64,000 nucleotides of DNA from Phanerodontia chrysosporium (taxonomy: Eukaryota; Basidiomycota; Agaricomycetes; Polyporales; Phanerochaetaceae): NCBI GenBank assembly GCA_001910725.1, contig MJGA01000011.1, positions 744,001 to 808,000 on the forward strand. The letters run 5' to 3'. Position numbers and translations under genes: made by a program. This document shows, piece after piece, positions 33,441 to 45,601 of the stretch; the stretch's first letter is position 1, and each line of letters begins with the position of its first letter. The notes under the pieces are model-generated. The model worked only from the letters and a program-made list of their open reading frames with translations. It searched no databases and was not told the DNA's origin.

Positions 33441-34896
33441 GTCATAGCTTAGGTGAAGGGGAACTTGGGAGACGGGCAACCTTCTGGATGACCAGAAGGC
33501 TATCAGCTCACACTGGGTCTTCGCCATCAAATACCATCCCAACAGCTTAATCAAGAAGTACAAGGTACGTCTTGTTGTACAAGGTTTCTCTCAGATCCCT
33601 GGGCAAAATTACCTTCAAACCTTTGCCCCCATCATTTGCTTTGAATCCTGGCACGCCACATGTGCCATCGTCACCTGGCACAACCTCGATGACGATGGAC
33701 TCAACATCACTGGCACATATTTCTATGGCCCCCTCGAAAAGACCATTTACATGCACCAGACACTTGGCCATGACAATAACTCTGGCCAAGTTTACGTTTT
33801 GCGCAAGGCTCTCTATAGTCTCAAGTAGACTGGATGAGCCTGAAACAACCACAACCACGTTCTCATCAATTTGATAGGATTCACTCATTCCAAGGTCGAC
33901 CCGTGCATTTACTTCAAATGTGGCGACGCTCTAATGCTCGCACTTTTTCATGTCGGCAATACTATCCTTTTTCCGAAGTGCACTGCCTTAAACGACTTCA
34001 AGGCTGATATTGCTGCTCACTTCGCAATCACAATGTCAGGTGCACTTACCACCTTCATTGGCATTCAGGTTATTTGTGACTGCATTGCCCACATTCACAC
34101 TATCAAACAGTCGCACTATATCAAACTCATTCTCAAGCGCTTCGCCATGCAAGACTGCACTCCGATCTCGATGCCACTCGATCCGAATATCAAGCTTGGG
34201 CCGATCTTTGAAAACAAGACGCCCGTTGATGCACCTTACGCCACTGCCATTAGTTCCCTCATATACGCCGCTGTTGGTACATGCCTTGATATCGCCTTTG
34301 CTGTTCAAATACTCTCGCAGTTTACATCCTGACCATCCAACACTCATTGGACCACGGTCAAACACGTCTTTTGCTATCTCAAGGGCACACTCAACCTCGG
34401 CATTATCTACGGCCCCAATGATCAAGCTTTAATTGAATACTCGGACACAGACTGGGCACAGTCCCTGATTGACCGCCAGTCCATGTCCGGCTATGCCTTC
34501 AAGCTTGCCGGCGGCATCATCAGCTGGTCCTCAAAGAAGCAGGCTATGGTTACCCTCTTCACAATAGAAGTGAAGTACATTGCCCTCTCGCATGCGGTCA
34601 AGGAAGCCATCTGGCTATGCTGCCTCCTCAACGAACTCAGTATCCTCGGTGACACTGCTACCACCATCCTCACTGACAATTAAGCCATTATCAATTACGC
34701 ACATGACAGTCAATTTTACGTGCGCTCCAAGCATATCGATATTTGCCATCATTTCATTCGCAAACACATCAAGGACAGCAACATCGAAATCACTCATTGC
34801 ACCTCCATCAAGAATTGCACCGATATGCTCACCAAAGCACTCACCAAGCTAATGCATCTCAAGCAGCTCAAACTCACTCAGCTCATTGCTCGCTGA
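33441..34896 (+). pseudogene. Copia-3 reverse transcriptase and RNase H
   Basis: RT pieces: HWVFAIKYHPNSLIKKYK near 33515, SGQVYVLRKALYSLK near 33782 (TAG follows), HVGNTILF near 33950 in place of the x-V-D-D box, ILKRFAMQDCTPISMPLD near 34130, and YAAVGTCLDIAFAVQILSQF near 34265. RNase H: YSDTDWAQS near 34438, SGYAFKLAGGIISWSSKKQA and FTIEVKYIALSHAVKEAIWL near 34558; TAA at 34681, then HSKHID-like and CTDMLTKAL near 34818. Stop at 34894-34896. Confidence 0.85.
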
Positions 34897-35167
34897 GGGG
34901 GGGTGTTGTCATCCCGAGGTGCCACCGAGGTGACCCACCTCAGACGCAGGGCGGCATGCCATGAAAGACATGCATCAGTAGTAATCACCATTCTCTGATC
35001 TTCATTCTTATCCACGTTATCTTATCTGAGTAGTCCACCTTTGTAAATCACAAGACCCACATTTTATTTCCTCTTTTGTAGTTACTAATATATGTATAAA
35101 ATTGTAATTACTTTCTTGCTGAATGCTATTGTTTGTTTACCGCATCTCACCCCTGCTCGATACTACA

Positions 35168-35372
35168 AAAGGTCTAGAATTATATATAAAAGCCATATTT
35201 ATCTATGTAAAACTGTCTGGAGGTAGAAAGACTTCATATGCTACCTTCTAACATACTGTGCCATCTGGAGTTGTTCAGACATCATAAACAATGCACACTG
35301 AGGGGGGTTATATATTTTGAGGGTTTTCTGCAATCAAGTGAGTTGACATTGTAGGTGAAGACACGTATTCAC
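35168..35372. other. Short spacer between copia-3 and copia-4
   Basis: No feature recognised. Confidence 0.5.
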
Positions 35373-35774
35373 TGTTGTGATGCGCAGACTCTGGGATGGA
35401 GGAGGATAACAAAATAATATTTTTGACGATTTTCTACGGTTTTATAGACTATATTGCTATACTTCTGTTTATCTAAAGTAGGCAATAATCAAATGAAAGA
35501 TACTCACTCTGAAAAAGGTGGAAGCTAATCTACGAGATTGATAAGTAAGCGCTGGGAATTGATAAGGGTGGAATCTAATCTAGGGATTACTCAGAGTGGA
35601 AAAGAGAAATGGAGAAGGCAGCGAGACTTGTCCCGCTGCAAGACCTTGTAAGAATATGCCGATGGCACATCTTTTGATGGACACTTGGCGCTTCAGCCTT
35701 CTGGGCGCGCCGGAGCTTTTGACTTCCATCTGCACGACAGTTTTGAATGCACCCTGGCAGAGCGACTTTCAACA
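35373..35774 (-). repeat. Copia-4 3' LTR
   Basis: 402 bp, paired with 47283-47675. Both contain CTACGGTTTTATAGAC-type U3 sequence and CTAATCTAGGGATTACTCAG. Confidence 0.92.
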
Positions 35775-35779
35775 CTCCC

Positions 35780-36330
35780 CTCAATGAGTGGCCACGTTAG
35801 CGAGGGCAAGCACGACGTGGTGCTTGGGTCGCGGGAGCGCCTTGGTGAACATATCCACGATGTTGTCTGTGGAGGCGCAGTGGATGACCTTGATGTCGCC
35901 ATCAGTGATCCGCTCATGAATGAAGTGGTGACGTATGTCAATGTGTTTTGAGCACACATGAAACTGAGTGTTATGCGTGAAACTGATAGTGGCCTGATTG
36001 TCCGTGTGAAGGACCGTAGGAGCACCAGGTGGGAAGTCTAATTCGGTAAGCAGGCGGCAGAGCCAGACGGCCTCCTTGGCAGCATGGAAGAGGGCGATGT
36101 ACTTGGTCTCCATGGTGGAGAGGGCAACAGTCGGCTGTTTCTTGGAGTTCCAGCTGACGATGCTGTCGGCGAAGAGATAGGCGTAGCCAGATACTGAGCG
36201 GTGGTTGTGTGCCTGAGCTCAATTGACATCCGAGTAGCTGGTGATGTCGTCATCGGCACATTTTGCGAAAGTGAGCCCGACGTCAGTTGTGCCCTTGAGG
36301 TAGCAGAAAACGTGTTTGATGGTGGTCTAG
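35780..36330 (-). pseudogene. Copia-4 RNase H
   Basis: Minus-strand pieces in two frames: KGTTDVGLTF-like start near 36290, SGYAYLFADSIVSWNSKKQ near 36170, TMETKYIALFHAAKEAVWLC near 36115 (Glu site), VLHTDNQATISFTHN near 36010 (Asp site), HVCSKHIDIRHHFIHERITD and NIVDMFTKALPRPKH near 35830. At least one frame change, near 36100, and a TGA near 36218. Confidence 0.8.
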
Positions 36331-37270
36331 TGCATGGCAGACGGGCGTGACGTAAACTGTGAGAGGGTCTGGATGGCAAAGGCGATATCGGGACACGTGC
36401 CAGTAGCAGCGTACATGAGGAATCTGATGGTGGCGGCATACAGTACGTCAGCAAATGTCTGATCTTTGGGCATTGGCTCGAGTTTCACGCGAGAGTCCAG
36501 CGATGTCGAGACAGGCTTGCAATCTTGCATGCCGAAGCATTCGAGGATTGTCTCAAGGTAGTGTGTTTGTAGAATAGAGATTGCACCGTTCTTGCACATA
36601 ACTCGTAACCTGACAAAAGAGCTGAGAGTGCCGTTCGTGGTAATCGCGAAGTGTTTCACAATGTCAGCCTTGAATTGGTCGAGGATGGAGCGCTTGCTGC
36701 AGAGCGCAGTGTTGTCGATGTGAACAAGGACAATATTGAGTTTCTCCTCATGTTTGAAATACAGGCAAGGGTCGGTCTTGGAGCGCATCCAGCCCATGAG
36801 TTTTGTGAGGATGTGGTTGAGCAGGTGGTTCCAGACATGGCCTGTCTGCTTAACTCCATATAGGGTTTTGATGAGGACGTAGACTTGCCCTAATCCGTCG
36901 CCGTAGCCAGGTGCCTGGCGCATGTAGATCTCCTCCTCGAGCGGTCTGTGAAGATAGGTGCCAACGATGTTGAGTGCGTTGGAGTCGAGGTTCTCGGTAG
37001 CAGCGAGAGCTGTGGCGACACAGAAAGTTTCTTGGTGAATGACGGGTGAGAAAGTGTCGAAATAGTCTTGTCTGGCGATTTGGAAAAAACCTTGTGTGAA
37101 GAGGCAAGCCTTGTGATTGTTGATCGAGTCATCCTGGTGGTGTTTGATGGCGAAGACCCATTTGCTGCCAATGGCTTTGCAGCCCGGGCGCAGCTCCCCC
37201 TTCTTCCAGATGTCGTTGGCTTCAAGTTAAGCCATCTCGGCGTTCATGGCAGCCTTCCATTGTGGCCAGT
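36327..37270 (-). pseudogene. Copia-4 reverse transcriptase
   Basis: RT blocks: KAIGSKWVFAIKHHQDD near 37180, TRQDYFDTFSPVIHQETF near 37070, YIHRPLEEEIYMRQAPGYGD near 36950, VYVLIKTLYGVKQTGHVWN near 36875, LVHIDNTALCS near 36740 (second catalytic Asp replaced by Asn), FVRLRVMCKNGAISI and CPDIAFAIQTLSQFTSR near 36380. The C-terminal 200 residues are open; upstream parts are broken by stops and frame changes. Confidence 0.82.
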
Positions 37271-37723
37271 CATCGTGGGTCTTGCATTCATTGACCAAGC
37301 GAGAGTGGTCCGAGTCCATAGCAGTGTAGCAAAAGTATGCCTGGGCACTATGATACTGATCCAGTGACAGATTAGAGTCGTCGTCCTTCGAAGGTGACTT
37401 CAGAATGCATGTGCCAGTTTTGTGTAGGATATGATAGTCGATACGAGTCTTCTAACGTATGGAGCGTATCGTGACGTTATTGAGCTGCGACTCGAAATGT
37501 GCCCAAGTGGTGTCTTCAGGCTTGTTTGGTGTCGAGGGTGATGCTTTGACCGATTCCGAGGTGAAGGTGTCTGGCACTTGCGATGTCGGTGGTGGCGGTG
37601 TCATGCCTGCGGCGGAGGATGGTTCAGGAGCAGTCTCACTCTCCCCCTCAAGTATAAAGGGGACACTTGGAGACTCCCGCTCGTGCTCAAAGATGATGTC
37701 GCACGAGACCAGGACTTGCCGAA

Positions 37724-38418
37724 TGTCACGGATGTGACGGCGTAGCCCTATTTTTCGCCGATTTTTGGCCATTTTCCTCGATTAATCCAACGGGCGAGCA
37801 GTCCTCGCGCCGTCTGGAGTCCCAGCCGCCCACACTCAGCGCCTGGCCACTCAGCGCCAGCGCCCTGATGGCGCATCACGCCTAGACGCCAGCGCATCCC
37901 GCTGCGTGCTCAGACACTGCCCGGATCACCGGTCTGCCCTGCAACTGGTTCTCCAGATCACCGAGGAGGCACTGTCATCCCTGATGACTCCCCTCGCCGA
38001 GACACGCCGAGCTGATCAGCCTGATGACACAGCCTCGGCCCGACGCAGCCTCGAGACACTGCCAGCTGACATAGCCTCATGACATAGCCCTAGCACAGCC
38101 TCGCCGCGCAGTCCGCGTCACAGCCTCGCTGGCTATGCTGAGCGCTGCCCATCAGCTTATGTAATCGTATAGCCTGCCCTAACGGACCTGTAGTATATAA
38201 GGGTAGCTCCCCTCGCTCCTGTCCGTCATCTCGACCTCTTGGTCAATACGGACAGGTAAGCCCATTGTTTGTATTGTAATTACAGTGCTAATATGATCTT
38301 GGTCAATACGGACAGCTGAATAAGTTGCCCGTCGCTGCGTGACTCGCTCCGCCGCGCCTCGTCGTCGTCCTCCCCATCTGTCCTCCCTCGTGCGGCGTTG
38401 AGCCCTTGCTTCGCAACA
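37724..38418 (+). repeat. Solo LTR-B in copia-4 integrase
   Basis: 695 bp, TGTCACGGATGTGACGGC to TTCGCAACA, the best-preserved LTR-B here. AGTATATAAGG lies near 38193 and the twofold TTGGTCAATACGGACAG repeat is present. Flanks CCGAA and GGGTG do not match. About 230 bp of integrase expected between RNRTSTL (right side) and IRQVLVSCDIIFE (left side) are missing, so the insertion was accompanied or followed by a deletion. Confidence 0.88.
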
Positions 38419-38771
38419 GGGTGGAGGTGCGATTCCGAAGGTAGCAGGCATAGGCCCACGCCTCTTGCCACAGAAACTTGGGGGGGAGCGCACGATCAGC
38501 ATTGCGCGTGCACATTCCATCAGTGTGCGGTTGAGACGTTCCGCGACACCGTTCTGAGTGGGGGAATAGGGTGCCGTGGTGCGGATGATGATACTGCAGA
38601 ATTTGGTGTAAGCGCAGAATTTTCCCTCCGTGTATTCTTTCATATTGTCCACATGTAGAACCTTAACGCAGCGACTCAGCTGCCGCTCGATGAGTTGCTT
38701 GACCTTCTGGAAGTGGTCAAGGGTGGCGTCGCGCGTCTTCATGAAATCGACTATGACGAAACGCGACTTCG
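38419..38771 (-). pseudogene. Copia-4 integrase, C-terminal half
   Basis: Minus-strand order: KSRFVIVDFMKTRDATLDHF at 38771-38710, VLHVDNMKEYTEGKFC near 38655 (catalytic Asp), TTAPYSPTQNGVAERLNRTL near 38585 (catalytic Glu in NGVAERLN) and WAYACYLRNRTSTL near 38450. This frame is uninterrupted. The N-terminal half lies at 45602-46294, beyond the nested LTR-A. Confidence 0.85.
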
Positions 38772-39379
38772 TGTTAGTTGTGTCCTTTGTGATGCAACCA
38801 CTCCTCTGCCCTCAGTGGTACTCAGTGGCCCAGTGCAGTGGCCAGGTGCATTGACCATGTGCAGTGGTCCTCATGGGCCACTGCTTTGTACTTCTTCCTT
38901 TGTCTCTTTTCGCTTTCGTTCCTTTGTCCTTAGTTAAGACTCCAACTTGTAGAATAGTATATAAACCCTGGGGGTAGTGCCTGAGCCCTTCAGTTGCTCA
39001 CCCACTACCACCAGGTCAGTACTATCATTACTGGGGAAGTGCACCACTGGTGCACTTCCCCAGTTGCTCGCTCACGATGTCTCCGGAAGCTTAGCTAGCT
39101 TGGGAACCTGTAGTATACCATCGAATACATGTGTGAAAAATCTGTCTGAATATATTTCGCAATGCTGAGTGTGTAACGACGATGCTTGTAGACTGACCTT
39201 TTGCCCAGCCAAATCGCTCGCATGTCACACCCGGTCACACAACAATTTTAAACTCCGACACCAGGCGCTGAGCAAGGACTCTTGGAAGACTTCAACGTAG
39301 TTATCTCACCGTTAGCTCCATAACCACATGCAATGTCATATCACACTCCAGGTATGTACAACACAGTTCAGAGGCATTA

Positions 39380-42300
39380 CAGTGTTTCACCACTCCTTGA
39401 GACAGTTAAGGAAGTTGGCTTATTCTATGAGTATACCGAGGTTTTACTTCAAATAAATTTGCTGCCAGATACAATTACATGTGTAGTATGTGTACAAATA
39501 TTTTCAGAATAAAATCTTCTCTGTGTGGCTGAAGGCACATGTTTCCGTAATTTGCTTAAAATGTCACATCAACCAGTCCTTGAGACAGAATGTGACATAG
39601 TGACTTACCAAATATGGCGAATAAGCGCCCTAATCATCGTCACTCCAATCCATGGTGTCTTCCTCTTCTGAGCTAAGCTCATCTGGGTCAGTGCTCGAGA
39701 CTTCATCTTCTGAGTCAGGGGCATGAAGTGAGGCTTGAATATCACACTTGAGTGGGCGCTTAGGCTGCTTAGGAAGATCCTTGACCTTGACACCGTTGTT
39801 GCGCAGCTGGGTGCACTTTGCCTTCCAAGCTTCCAGTGTCTTCTGGTGCTCAGCTACAGCAGTTGCCCAAAGATTGCTGACTTCCTGCTGTGTGGCCTTT
39901 CTCTGTGCCTGCGCCTTCTTTTTGGCCTGCTTGCTGAGTTCTTCTGCTCTCTTCTGCTCATCACGTTCAACAACCTTCTGATAGGTTGCATCATCAGTGA
40001 GAACACAACCACGAGGGTCGATGAGGAGTCTGTCTTTCTTCTTGCTTTTGGACTTGTGCTCCTTGCCATGTAAAGCCCTGTTCAGCTTCTTATTATGCAG
40101 ATGGTGGATTACAGCCTCTGCATTCTGGCGCTCAATACGAGTATTTTTGCGCTGAATTGCATCTTGTAGGGCCCTAATCTGCTCTTGCTGCTGTTGAATC
40201 AAGCTATGTGCATCTGCAAGGCTATTTGGCAGAGCTTGATCTTCAGCTTCTTTGTGGTGATGGCTGGGTGTGATAGGCAGAATGATGGGTGGTTGCACTG
40301 GATATTGAGATGTAATTGGGGTGCCATCAATCAAAGCTCGTCCTGAAGATGAGGTAGCTAAGCCAGCAATAATTGACCAGCGGCTTAATGAGGCTGAGGC
40401 TGATTCGTTGGGAACTTGGGAGGTAGAAGGCTCTGAAGTCGAGGAGGAGGAGTGTTGATAGTCAGAAAATGGTGTTGAAGAAAATGGTTGTGCAGATGTG
40501 GGCGCTCCAAGATTGTAAGGCTCGTAGGTGGTGGGATCCAGTTCAAATGCAGTTGGAGGCTCTTTTTCAAGTGCAGTAAGAATTGCCTGGACAGGACTTG
40601 CTGGTGGTGGCAAGGGGAATGTACTTTGAATGGATGTGGCTTCACTTGGTTTCATCTGAGCTGGTGAAATGGCATTTGGATTGTATGGGTAGATGCCAGT
40701 TTTAGAGAAGGCCATTTGAACTGATGCAGGAGTAAAGGCCTCAAGGAAGGCCCGACCAAAGACAAGTGTGAAGTTTGCCTTGTCGACACCACGGTTGTTT
40801 TCTTCTTCGAATTTCTTGACACTTGCTGCAAACTTGTCTTTCATAATAGCGAAGCAAACAACATCAAGACCTTGAAGTGTATAGGTGCAGTGAGGAGGAT
40901 AGCCCAGAATGTGGATGTTGTTAGCTCGAGCAAACTCAAGAAGACGTCTGGTGTAGTGGATAGAGTGACAGTCAACAAATAGTGCACAGGACTTGCCTGC
41001 AGCCTTGTCTTTGGTTTGTGCATCGAAGTCTTTGATTATCCAGCTTGCCATGATTTCACTACTCATCCAGCCTGTCTTAGAGCAAGCAAATGAAGCATTT
41101 ACAACATTGTCTGCTTTCCAACCAAAGGAGATACGAGTAACCTTGTGAATAATCAAGGGGCGAAGAACAGTGCCATCAGCACAGATAGTGATGAAGCCAG
41201 TGACGTTGGTGCGTGGTTGGCATCTCCTTGCACATGCTGAGTCTTCGTGCCCCGGCATCCAATAACCTTGTGGGCAATCGTAAGGCCTTGAGGAAATTCG
41301 CTTTCATCACCAGCGTAGGTGTTCTCTGGAAGTATGCCAAGGTCAACATATTTAGGCTTGACAACCTTTTCATACCAATGTTGGATAGATATGGAATTGA
41401 GGGATTTAGCTTGAATAGTCTCCAAGGGCTTGCTTCAGTGCGTCTGCAACTCGTCTGCATGCTCATCCAAGAAACGAGTGACCCAGTTTTTTCCAACCTC
41501 CTTTGCCTCCATGCCTGCCACCTTTGCCTTCTCATCCACCAGCTCCTGCACTGCGGCTCGTAGATCTTGTGGAGTGACAGCTAGACCTCTGTCTGCAGAT
41601 TCAAGGATGTAGCTGATAATAACTCGTTTTTCTTCTTCTGGTGTAAGAAGGTGCTTGGCAGCATTGACTATGGAAATCGTCCGGGATCCAAGCTTGATGG
41701 CACGGCCCAGGGTGGTGTGATCAATATGGTACTCAGCCGCAAGCTTGCGAATGGATCGCTTCTTGATATGGAAAGGTTTTAGTTGTTCTTGCTGGTAGGC
41801 AATTACAGCGGCCTGCAGTCTTGCATCTTTTTCTCTGCGCTGTTTAATTGCAATTTGGTGCTGGGAAAGAGCCCTTTGTGCCATGGTATGTGTAGAATAT
41901 TCAGGGTAGTGATATGAGGTTCAGTGAAGCAGTGGAAAATGTGAAGGATAGAAGGGGCCACTCATTCTTTCTGTGTGCTCTTTGAGCGCTTATTTGCGAT
42001 ATAAGTGCCGAATGTCACCTGGAGTACTTGCTCTAATTTCGATTTTTTTCCAGCCACAAAACACAGTGTATAGGGCTAAAAAGGTAGATGATGGTAGTGT
42101 ATATGGTATAGAGTATATTGAGGAAGTTTTATATATATTTGGTGGCTTTGAGGTAGAAGACAGCAGGTAGCATTCTTGTAGTACAGCTATAACCAGCCAA
42201 AATCACCATGTGTATGATTTTTCCTGGCTCTAACAGTTGTCCAAAAATTATGCTACTAATTTACATGGTGTAGACCATGCAAAGGCATATGATCCTAAGT

Positions 42301-42385
42301 TTTCAGGTCGAAAAAACAAAGTTTAGGTACCGAAAAAAATTAGTGTCTCAAGGAGTGGTGTGTCTCGAGGAGTGGTGAAACACTG
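39380..42385 (-). mobile_element. Inner pogo-like DNA transposon nested in the outer one
   Basis: A 3006-bp element with terminal inverted repeats CAGTGTTTCACCACTCCTTG (left) and the reverse complement of AGGAGTGGTGAAACACTG (right), and TA at 39378-39379 and 42386-42387. Shorter copies of CTTGAGACA/TGTCTCAAGG lie inside both ends (near 39575 and 42345), probably transposase binding sites. Confidence 0.93.
39630..41884 (-). pseudogene. Inner pogo transposase
   Basis: A pogo/Tigger-type DDE transposase, starting at 41884 (MAQRALSQHQIA). A psq helix-turn-helix (RSIRKLAAEYHIDHTTLGRA) is followed by a CENP-B-like helix-turn-helix with VGKNWVTRFLDEHADEL. The catalytic part has YAGDESEFPQG (first Asp), CALFVDCHSIHYTRRLLEFA (second Asp) and YTLQGLDVVCFAIMKDKF (third Asp). 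The C-terminus is Ser/Pro-rich, then coiled-coil Gln/Glu (SLIQQQQEQIRALQDAIQ), then acidic. A TGA at 41435-41437 interrupts it, where a Trp codon is usual, and a one-base frameshift lies near 41215. After that the frame is open to 39630. Confidence 0.88.
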
Positions 42386-42606
42386 TATGTTAATATATAT
42401 CTAATTTTTAGACCGCTAGAAACATTGTAGTGCTACTTCTAACAGTGCCCCAGCTGGCACCTAACCTTGATCTAATGTATGCATTAGCACAAGGCGGTGC
42501 AGGCTTCATGGACGCTCAGAATCACACTATACAACGTCAGTGGGGATTGCGCAGTGCATTACAGTGACCGCATCTGTAAAGACCCCAGATTTCGGTGGTC
42601 TGGTGG

Positions 42607-44966
42607 TTATGCCCTGACTCCATTTCCGGACAACTTTGCGGTACGTCTGGATGTAAAAAGCCCACAGTAACGCTCACTTGTACGCAGATCAGGGTTCTCT
42701 TCAACGTGGCTGCTGATTCGCGCAATGAGATTGTTCCATTTTCCCTCCTCTGGCAGCTCAAGACTCCAAGCAATGTCTGCAAGCACATCGCGAGTTTGGC
42801 GGCTTAAGACTCCCGAGAACATCATTTCTGTGCATCCGAGTTCTCACCTACGTGCCTGGATGTTGAACGCAGCATCTTCCTTTCTCTTCCGTGCTTCTTC
42901 AGCCTTCTGCAGCTTGGCTGCTTGCACAAGCTCTTGCTGTAGTGCTGCTTCTCGTCCTTCTGCTGTTGTGACGCATCTGCCACCAAGCTCAACTGTACGT
43001 CCATCATTCTTTCGCCTTGCCTTCGTATTTAACTTGCGTTGCAGATCGCCAATCGTTCTACCTGTAGGGATGGCATGTGCGGTGACTTCATTTCATTCAA
43101 AACGAGCTCGATCTTGCTATTGCTGATACCTCTTTGCCTTTGCTTTCCAGTACCTTGCACGACCTTCATCATCTTCTGGCTCTATTTCAGCTGGGTCCGA
43201 ATCAGAATCCTGATAGTGGTCAACCAGAGGTAGCCCAGACGATCCTGCGATAGGTTCAGGCCTTTGTGACGAAGCTGATATAGCTTCAGGATCAGGAGGA
43301 AGCTGAGACGAGCCTTCACCCATGGAGGACATGCCAGTTTCTTGTCCAGAAGACGGAAATGCTGGCGCCCCAAGGGCAGGATCAATGTGAGCCATTCAGG
43401 TTGGATCCCAGGTATTTTCTTTAGTCAGATCGTTGCCACAGGTACTTAAGCTAGGTGGGGCATTGGTTGAAGTGTGAATGTCACTCTGAATGCCACCAGG
43501 TATGTGCTCGCGGTCTTCCATGTCCCCAGATGCATCTTCATCGACTTCTTCATTGCCAAATGATGGAGACTCGTCGTCAGAGCCTTCCTCAGACGAGAGC
43601 ATGTCATAATCAACAGAGTCTTCTGTCGGGCCCAGCTGAGGATCTTGGATATCGCCATGATCTTGTGGATAGCCCTTCGGAAGATGCAGGCGAGTCAAGC
43701 TTGAGATGCTAGGAGCAAGATCCGCCTCCGTGAAGTGTTTGATGTTGCACCAAGGTATTTGACCGTTCTCTGGGTGCTTTTGAATCCCTGACTTGTAGAA
43801 TGCCTGTCGTATAGTCTCTTCTTTCAGAGAGGTACGTCATGCGTTCATATATTCCTTAGAAATGTCCTGGATGCGCATTGGCTCGCCCCTCTCGTCAAAT
43901 ACAGCCTGGCAGCGTTTTATCCATTCACGTTTGAGTGGTCCAAAGGCACCAACATCACATGGTTGTAGGCGGTGAGTGGTGTGCGCAGGAAGCTCGTATA
44001 AGATGACATTGGCGTCAATAGCCATGTCGATCATCTTCAGGGTGGCATGGGAGTTGTGTCCATCGAAGAGAAGGAGGATTGGCTTTGTAGGATCTTCATG
44101 CTCCTTCGCAAAGGGAATGAACGATTTTTGAAACCATTCTTGACATATCCTCGCTGACGTCCACCCGTTATCACTTGTAGCAAGTCTGTAACTTTGGTGT
44201 AAGACTGCAGACCATTGAAATGAGTACTCTGGACGTACAGAATTGCGTCTTCTGTGAACCACTCCTTGCACATCTTCGTTCCAGATCCAATGATGCACGG
44301 CTTGACAGTGGCAGTTCCGTCACCACAGATGCATTCTATAATCGTTACAAACTCGATATTATCACTCTTGATGATGTAGTGTGACTTGTCTGCGCTGTGG
44401 AAGAAGTAGAGCTCGCCTGTGCCCTTCCGGCCACCTCCAACCTGAATCCCCATCTCATCGAAGTTATAGATGTTCTCCCAGGGAATTTGATGCTCGTCAA
44501 TGATGGACTGAAGCTTCTTGAAGTAGGTGTCAACGTTCGTGAAGTTGAAGCACTGGGCACGAAGTGGATCAAGCCCTGTGGGCCGCCCTAGTGTGCACTC
44601 TGAATACCTGCACATAAAGCGGTAGACCCAGTCCCTACCTGGCCACCTGCCACAAAGAGCATGAACTTTGGGTGCTATTGTCCGTTTGGATAGAGGGAAA
44701 CCACTGAGAGACAGGTACTTGATGTATTCAACGAGCACCTTCTCTTGAGTTTCATTTAACAGTTGCTGCTTTCTGTGGACCTCTGTCCTAGGCTGTGTAA
44801 TGTTCTGGAGTTGCCTGTTAATTGTCCACCGGAGGCTGATGTTGTCAACAGCTCTTGCAACTGCAGATGCATTGGTATATTTTCCAGATTGGATGCCAGA
44901 GATGGCCTTCTGGACAAGAGCTTCCTTCTTCTGCTTGGATGTCCTGGGATCTCTGCGTCTCGGCAT
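42607..44966 (-). pseudogene. Outer pogo transposase
   Basis: A likely ATG at 44966 gives MPRRRDPRTSKQKKEAL. A psq-type domain comes first, then a CENP-B-like domain (GRDWVYRFMCRYSECTLGRP). The DDE domain has IYNFDEMGIQVG near 44470 (first Asp), LLLFDGHNSHATLKMID near 44060 (second Asp) and HRLQPCDVGAFGPLKREW near 43960 (third Asp). A one-base frameshift lies near 44180. In-frame stops lie at 43837, 43396 and 43117. The tail includes acidic segments, a KLQKAEEARKRKEDAA helix and a C-terminal domain RDVLADIAWSLELPEEGKW often seen in these transposases. Confidence 0.85.
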
Positions 44967-45601
44967 TGCGCATAGTAGTATGGAGAGGGTATGTGGGTAT
45001 TGTGATAATAATTGTGATAGCAAGAGTGGGTATAGACGGTGGCAAGCCGCTGCTGTCTTGAGTGGCTTTCCGGGGCCACTTACCACAAGAGTTACCACAT
45101 TTGGGTACAGCAAGTCGGAGTTTCAATCTCCGATACTCCTCGTCACGCACTTGCCAGCTACCCTTCCCTATTGCAGCATATTGACAGTACAGAGCAGATG
45201 GGTATTTTTCCCAGATTCTCAATAGACATGTCTGTTTGTTCCTATATTTTTGTTCCAGGATTCTGCCCAGAGCTGCCACGCGACGCCCTGCACTCGAGCA
45301 GTCACCCTCCGATCCACACTCTCAGATTTTTAGTTCGCCATCATGACCAGCTGAATTTCCACAATTTTAGTCGATCATACTACCATGCATGCTAAACGTA
45401 CTTGTATTTCTACAGGGCGAGAGAGCGAGTGTGGAAGGAATGAGAAATGAAATACCTGCCCTGGTGCACTACTACGGTTGGTGCACTTTCCCAGTAATGA
45501 TAGTAGTTCTCCCTTCACTTCAATACACTCAGTTGCTCACCCACTACCACCAGTGTGATTCAGGACACTTCTGTAGTCGAGTTTAGCTTCTACATTGAAC
45601 A

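Larger units (their letters stand above)
29774..35167 (+). mobile_element. Copia-3, full-length but decayed copia element
   Basis: 5' LTR 29774-30026 and 3' LTR 34904-35167 (TGTTGTCAT start, CTCGATA(T/C)TACA end) bracket gag, protease, integrase, RT and RNase H in copia order. The 3' LTR has an 11-bp tandem duplication near its start. A purine tract, GCTGAGGGGGGGTG, abuts the 3' LTR. GTCT precedes the 5' LTR and recurs a few bases after the 3' LTR, but a clean duplication was not defined. An LTR-B solo copy (31109-31795) interrupts the protease-integrase part. Confidence 0.9.
39022..45503 (-). mobile_element. Outer pogo-like DNA transposon (TA target)
   Basis: The 25-bp terminal inverted repeats start CTATCATTACTGGG; the right copy in reverse complement reads CTATCATTACTGGGAAAGTG. 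TA is duplicated at 39020-39021 and 45504-45505. 39031-39063 is a perfect 33-nt palindrome within the left end. It carries a DDD/pogo transposase gene on the minus strand and was later hit by a second pogo element (39380-42385). Without that it is about 3.5 kb. Confidence 0.92.
38772..45601 (+). repeat. Solo LTR-A in copia-4, split by a pogo element
   Basis: The LTR parts are 38772-39021 (from TGTTAGTTGTG) and 45504-45601 (to ACATTGAACA), with a TA duplicated at the break. Joined, they match LTR-A in full, including both repeat copies. The integrase target copies are CTTCG (38767-38771) and CTTTA (45602-45606). Integrase reading resumes across it (ITFTD on one side, KSRFVIVDF on the other). 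Confidence 0.92.

Noticed and set aside
43100..45400. Long plus-strand frames opposite the pogo transposases
   Set aside because: They are antisense shadows; the minus strand shows the transposase motifs.
38772..45601. A full-length element with LTR-A at both ends
   Set aside because: The two LTR-A pieces are the two halves of one LTR, separated by a pogo element with its own terminal repeats and TA duplication.
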